Source: Spirochaetaceae bacterium (GTDB lineage Bacteria > Spirochaetota > Spirochaetia > Treponematales > Rectinemataceae). From it: DNA of 44,928 nucleotides. The position numbers and the translations under genes were made by a program. Below, in pieces: positions 42,608 through 44,928 of the stretch (position 1 is the first letter of the stretch; each line of letters starts with the position of its first letter). Where the stretch lies: NCBI GenBank assembly GCA_025356015.1, contig JANXYO010000009.1:1-44928 (forward strand). The letters run 5' to 3'. The notes under the pieces are model-generated. The model saw nothing but the letters and a program-made list of their open reading frames with translations, was not told the origin of the DNA and searched no databases.

Positions 42608-44928
42608 CTAGACGAGGGATTTCGCCACCCTCACGATGTCGGCGAAGAGGCCCCCTGCCGTCACCTCGCCTCCGGCGCCCGGCCCCCTCACGACAAGTGG
42701 CAGGCTCGAGTAGCGCTCGGTGGTGAAGGCGACCGCGTTTTCGGCGTCACGAAGGCCAAAGAGGGGGTCGCCGGGCCCCGCGTCGCGCAGGCCAAGGGAG
42801 ATGTGGCCGTCCTCGATAACCGCCGCGTAGACAAGCTCCTTGCCCCGGGAGGCGGATCGTTCGCGCAACGCCAGGAAGTGGGGCTCGGCCTCGGCGAGGC
42901 GCTCAAGGAATTCGGGCAGGCCCGAGGCCCTCATGCAGGAGGGGGGCACGAGGGGCTCGATCTTGATGTCCGAGAACTCGAGCTCGTAGCCGAGCTCGCG
43001 GGCGAGGATAAGGGCCTTGCGGGCCGCGTCGGCGGCGCTTAAGTCGTCCCTGGGGTCGGGCTCGGTGTAGCCCAGGGCCTTGGCCTCGGCCACGAGGCCC
43101 GCGAAGGTCCCTCCCTTGGAGTAGTTCGACAGGACGTAGCCGATGGTGCCCGAGAGGGTCGCCTCGATACGCGTTATGCGGTCGCCGGAGACCTGGAGGT
43201 CGTGGAGGGTGGAGATGACGGGCAGGCCCGCTCCAGCCGTCGTCTCGTAGAGGTAGGGGGAGCCAGTGCTCCTGGCCGTGGCCATGAGCTCGCGGTAGAA
43301 GGGGAGGGGGCCCGCGTTGCCCTTCTTGTTCGGGGTCACGACGGCCATGGCGTAGCGCAGGGCCATCGGGTAGATGGCCGGGAGCCTCTCGTTCGCCGTG
43401 CAGTCGACGAAGACGGTGTTGGGCAGCTTCATGTTGCGCGCCCTGGCCAGGAAGGCGTCGAGGTGGGTCGACTCCCCCTCGGCGTCAAGCCGGGCGGCCC
43501 AGTCCTCCAGCTCTATCCCCTTCGCGCTCAGAATCATCCGCCTCGAGTCGGCGATGCCGATGACGTTGAGGCGCACCGAGTAGTCCTCGGCGAGGATGCT
43601 GCGGTGGCGGCTGATCTGGCCCAGGAGGGTGCCGCCGACCAGGCCCCGCCCGACCAACAGGACGTTGGCCGATCTCGAGCCCGCGAGGAAGAAGGCCTCG
43701 TGGACGGCCGCCAGGGCCTTCGACTCGTCCTCGGCGTCGACGACGGCCGAGATGTTTAGCTCCGATGAGCCCTGGGCGATGGCAGAGACGTTGATGCCGT
43801 TGCGTCCCAGGGCGTGGAAGACCCTGCCCGAGATGCCCGCTCTGCGCTTCATCCTCTCGCCGACCACGGCGAGGATGGCCTTGTCGCCCTCGGCGATGGG
43901 CCTGTCGAAGGCGCCCGCCGCGATCTCGAGCGAGAACTCATCGAGGATGGCCTCCATCGCGATGGGCCTGTCGCCCTTGGCTATGGCAAGGCAGATCGAC
44001 TGCTCGCTCGAGGCCTGGCTTATGAGGACGATATTGATCTTCCTGCGCGCGAGGCTTCCAAAGAGGCGGCTCGCTATGCCGGGGATGCCCACCATGCCCG
44101 GGCCCTGGAGGCGCAGGAGGGCTATCGAGGAGATCGAGGCGAGCCCGCGCACGGGGTAGCGCGAGGGCGAGGCGTCGTGCCTGATCACCGTCCCGGGGAA
44201 GGAGGGATCGAAGGAGTTGAGGATCCTGATGGGGATGCCCGCCTCGAGCGCGGGCTGGATGGTCGGAGGGTAGATCACCCTCGCCCCGAAGTGGGAGAGC
44301 TCCATCGCCTCGGCGTAGCTCAGGGACTCGAGGCTGAAGGCATCGGGGACCCTGCGGGGGTCGGCAGACATGATGCCGTTGACCTCGGTCCAGATCTCGA
44401 CCTCGTCGGCACCGAGGATCGTCCCAAGTATGGTAGCTGTGAAGTCAGAGCCCCCGCGGCCCAGGGTCACGGTTTCCCCTCCCTCGGTCCTGGCGATGAA
44501 GCCCGTGATGACGGGAAGGGGCCGCCCCTCCTTGGCCTGGCCGCCCGCGCAGCCGCCGAGCCTTGAGAGGACGGCGGCCTCGGTCTTCGCGCGCAGGGGC
44601 CTGGCGTTCCCGAAATCGGGGCTCGCGACGATGAGCTCGCGCGCGTCCAGCGCCTCGGACTCGATGCCCGCCTGGTTGAAGGCAGCGGCGACGATGAGGG
44701 CGGCCAGACGCTCGCCGAAGCTCATCACGAGGTCGCGCGTCCTCATCGAGAGCTCGCGGATGAGCTGGATCCCATGGAGGAGCTCGCCGAGCTCGGCGAG
44801 GAGGGCATCGGCCTGGGCGAGGGTCCCGTCCTTCGTGGTCCCGGTCAGGAGGGCGTCGATTGCCGCGCGGTGGCGCTTCTCGATGCCCGTCCTGCCCTCC
44901 CGCCAGGAAGGAGAGTCGCCGGCCGCCG
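42608..44928 (-). CDS. thrA: Bifunctional aspartokinase / homoserine dehydrogenase, 5' end outside window
   Basis: The frame stays open to the right edge of the window, so the N-terminal kinase start (about 70-80 residues by comparison with E. coli ThrA) is missing; the ATG at 44746 is internal. Seen: rest of the aspartokinase (ITGFIAR ... VTLGRGGSDFTATILGTILGADEVEIWTEVNGIMSADPRRVP, SYAEAMELSHFGARVIYPPT), two ACT domains (about window residues 260-410), then homoserine dehydrogenase with LLVGRGLVGGTLLGQI, VTPNKKGNAGPLPFYREL, ETTAGAGLPVISTLHDL, ATLSGTIGYVLSNYSKG and LGYTEPDPRDDLSAADAARKALILARELG. It supplies homoserine for Thr/Met and aspartyl phosphate for lysine. Confidence 0.95.
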   Translation of the reverse strand, partial: AAGDSPSWREGRTGIEKRHRAAIDALLTGTTKDGTLAQADALLAELGELLHGIQLIRELSMRTRDLVMSFGERLAALIVAAAFNQAGIESEALDARELIVASPDFGNARPLRAKTEAAVLSRLGGCAGGQAKEGRPLPVITGFIARTEGGETVTLGRGGSDFTATILGTILGADEVEIWTEVNGIMSADPRRVPDAFSLESLSYAEAMELSHFGARVIYPPTIQPALEAGIPIRILNSFDPSFPGTVIRHDASPSRYPVRGLASISSIALLRLQGPGMVGIPGIASRLFGSLARRKINIVLISQASSEQSICLAIAKGDRPIAMEAILDEFSLEIAAGAFDRPIAEGDKAILAVVGERMKRRAGISGRVFHALGRNGINVSAIAQGSSELNISAVVDAEDESKALAAVHEAFFLAGSRSANVLLVGRGLVGGTLLGQISRHRSILAEDYSVRLNVIGIADSRRMILSAKGIELEDWAARLDAEGESTHLDAFLARARNMKLPNTVFVDCTANERLPAIYPMALRYAMAVVTPNKKGNAGPLPFYRELMATARSTGSPYLYETTAGAGLPVISTLHDLQVSGDRITRIEATLSGTIGYVLSNYSKGGTFAGLVAEAKALGYTEPDPRDDLSAADAARKALILARELGYELEFSDIKIEPLVPPSCMRASGLPEFLERLAEAEPHFLALRERSASRGKELVYAAVIEDGHISLGLRDAGPGDPLFGLRDAENAVAFTTERYSSLPLVVRGPGAGGEVTAGGLFADIVRVAKSLV

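Overview
The window is about 45 kb of GC-rich (by eye about two thirds), gene-dense bacterial chromosome. Genes sit in long co-oriented operons, many joined by 4-base ATGA stop/start overlaps. I see no rRNA, tRNA or CRISPR array. Free-living anabolism (Ile/Val/Leu, aromatic amino acids, aspartate family), TRAP transport, FeoAB and a binding-protein/OmpA - VWA - XpaC-like gene trio fit a free-living, probably anaerobic or facultative bacterium. The mix would suit a high-GC Spirochaetota member, but this is a weak inference.

Layout. 1-3.0 kb: the end of a HisKA_2-type histidine kinase, a ~140-bp palindromic element, serS and a sialidase-fold protein. 3.0-5.7 kb: feoA-feoB and a small Cys-rich FeoB partner behind a promoter overlapped by a perfect 16-bp dyad. 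5.7-16.9 kb (minus strand): one branched-chain amino acid operon, ilvN-ilvC-leuA-cimA-leuC-leuD-leuB-ilvD-ilvB. 17.0-18.3 kb: aroA. 18.4-32.7 kb: a catabolic island containing an IclR regulator, a CoA-acylating-type aldehyde dehydrogenase, a TIM-barrel isomerase-like protein, a Zn alcohol dehydrogenase, a DctPQM TRAP transporter, an acetolactate-synthase-like ThDP enzyme and an HMG-CoA-lyase-like protein. aroKB (fused), an IS element and aroD lie within it. 32.8-35.9 kb: the binding-protein/OmpA, VWA and XpaC-like genes. 35.9-37.4 kb: a frameshifted class 3 aldehyde dehydrogenase. 37.5-42.6 kb (minus): aromatic operon DAHP synthase-aroB-aroC-pheA-tyrA. 42.6 kb to the end: 3' part of a bifunctional aspartokinase-homoserine dehydrogenase.

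Two regulatory systems stand out. (1) Four transcription units of the catabolic island carry an almost identical promoter/operator module: TTGAC(A/T), 16 bp, a -10 hexamer, one base, then a 27-bp site TAGGAC-N3-RTCCY-N7-RGGAC-R. This ties iclR-aldehyde dehydrogenase, isomerase-alcohol dehydrogenase, the TRAP transporter and lyase-ThDP enzyme into one regulon, presumably controlled by the local IclR protein. The gene set reads as uptake and oxidation of an unidentified organic acid. (2) The aromatic operon is preceded by a 25-codon leader ORF whose residues 16-23 are YIYSYFYF. A large hairpin abuts its stop codon and a second hairpin precedes the first gene, as expected for Tyr/Phe-sensing attenuation.

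Together the genes cover most of the shikimate pathway (DAHP synthase, two AroB, AroD, AroK, AroA, AroC, PheA, TyrA; no AroE seen) and Ile/Val/Leu synthesis with citramalate synthase as the likely entry to isoleucine.
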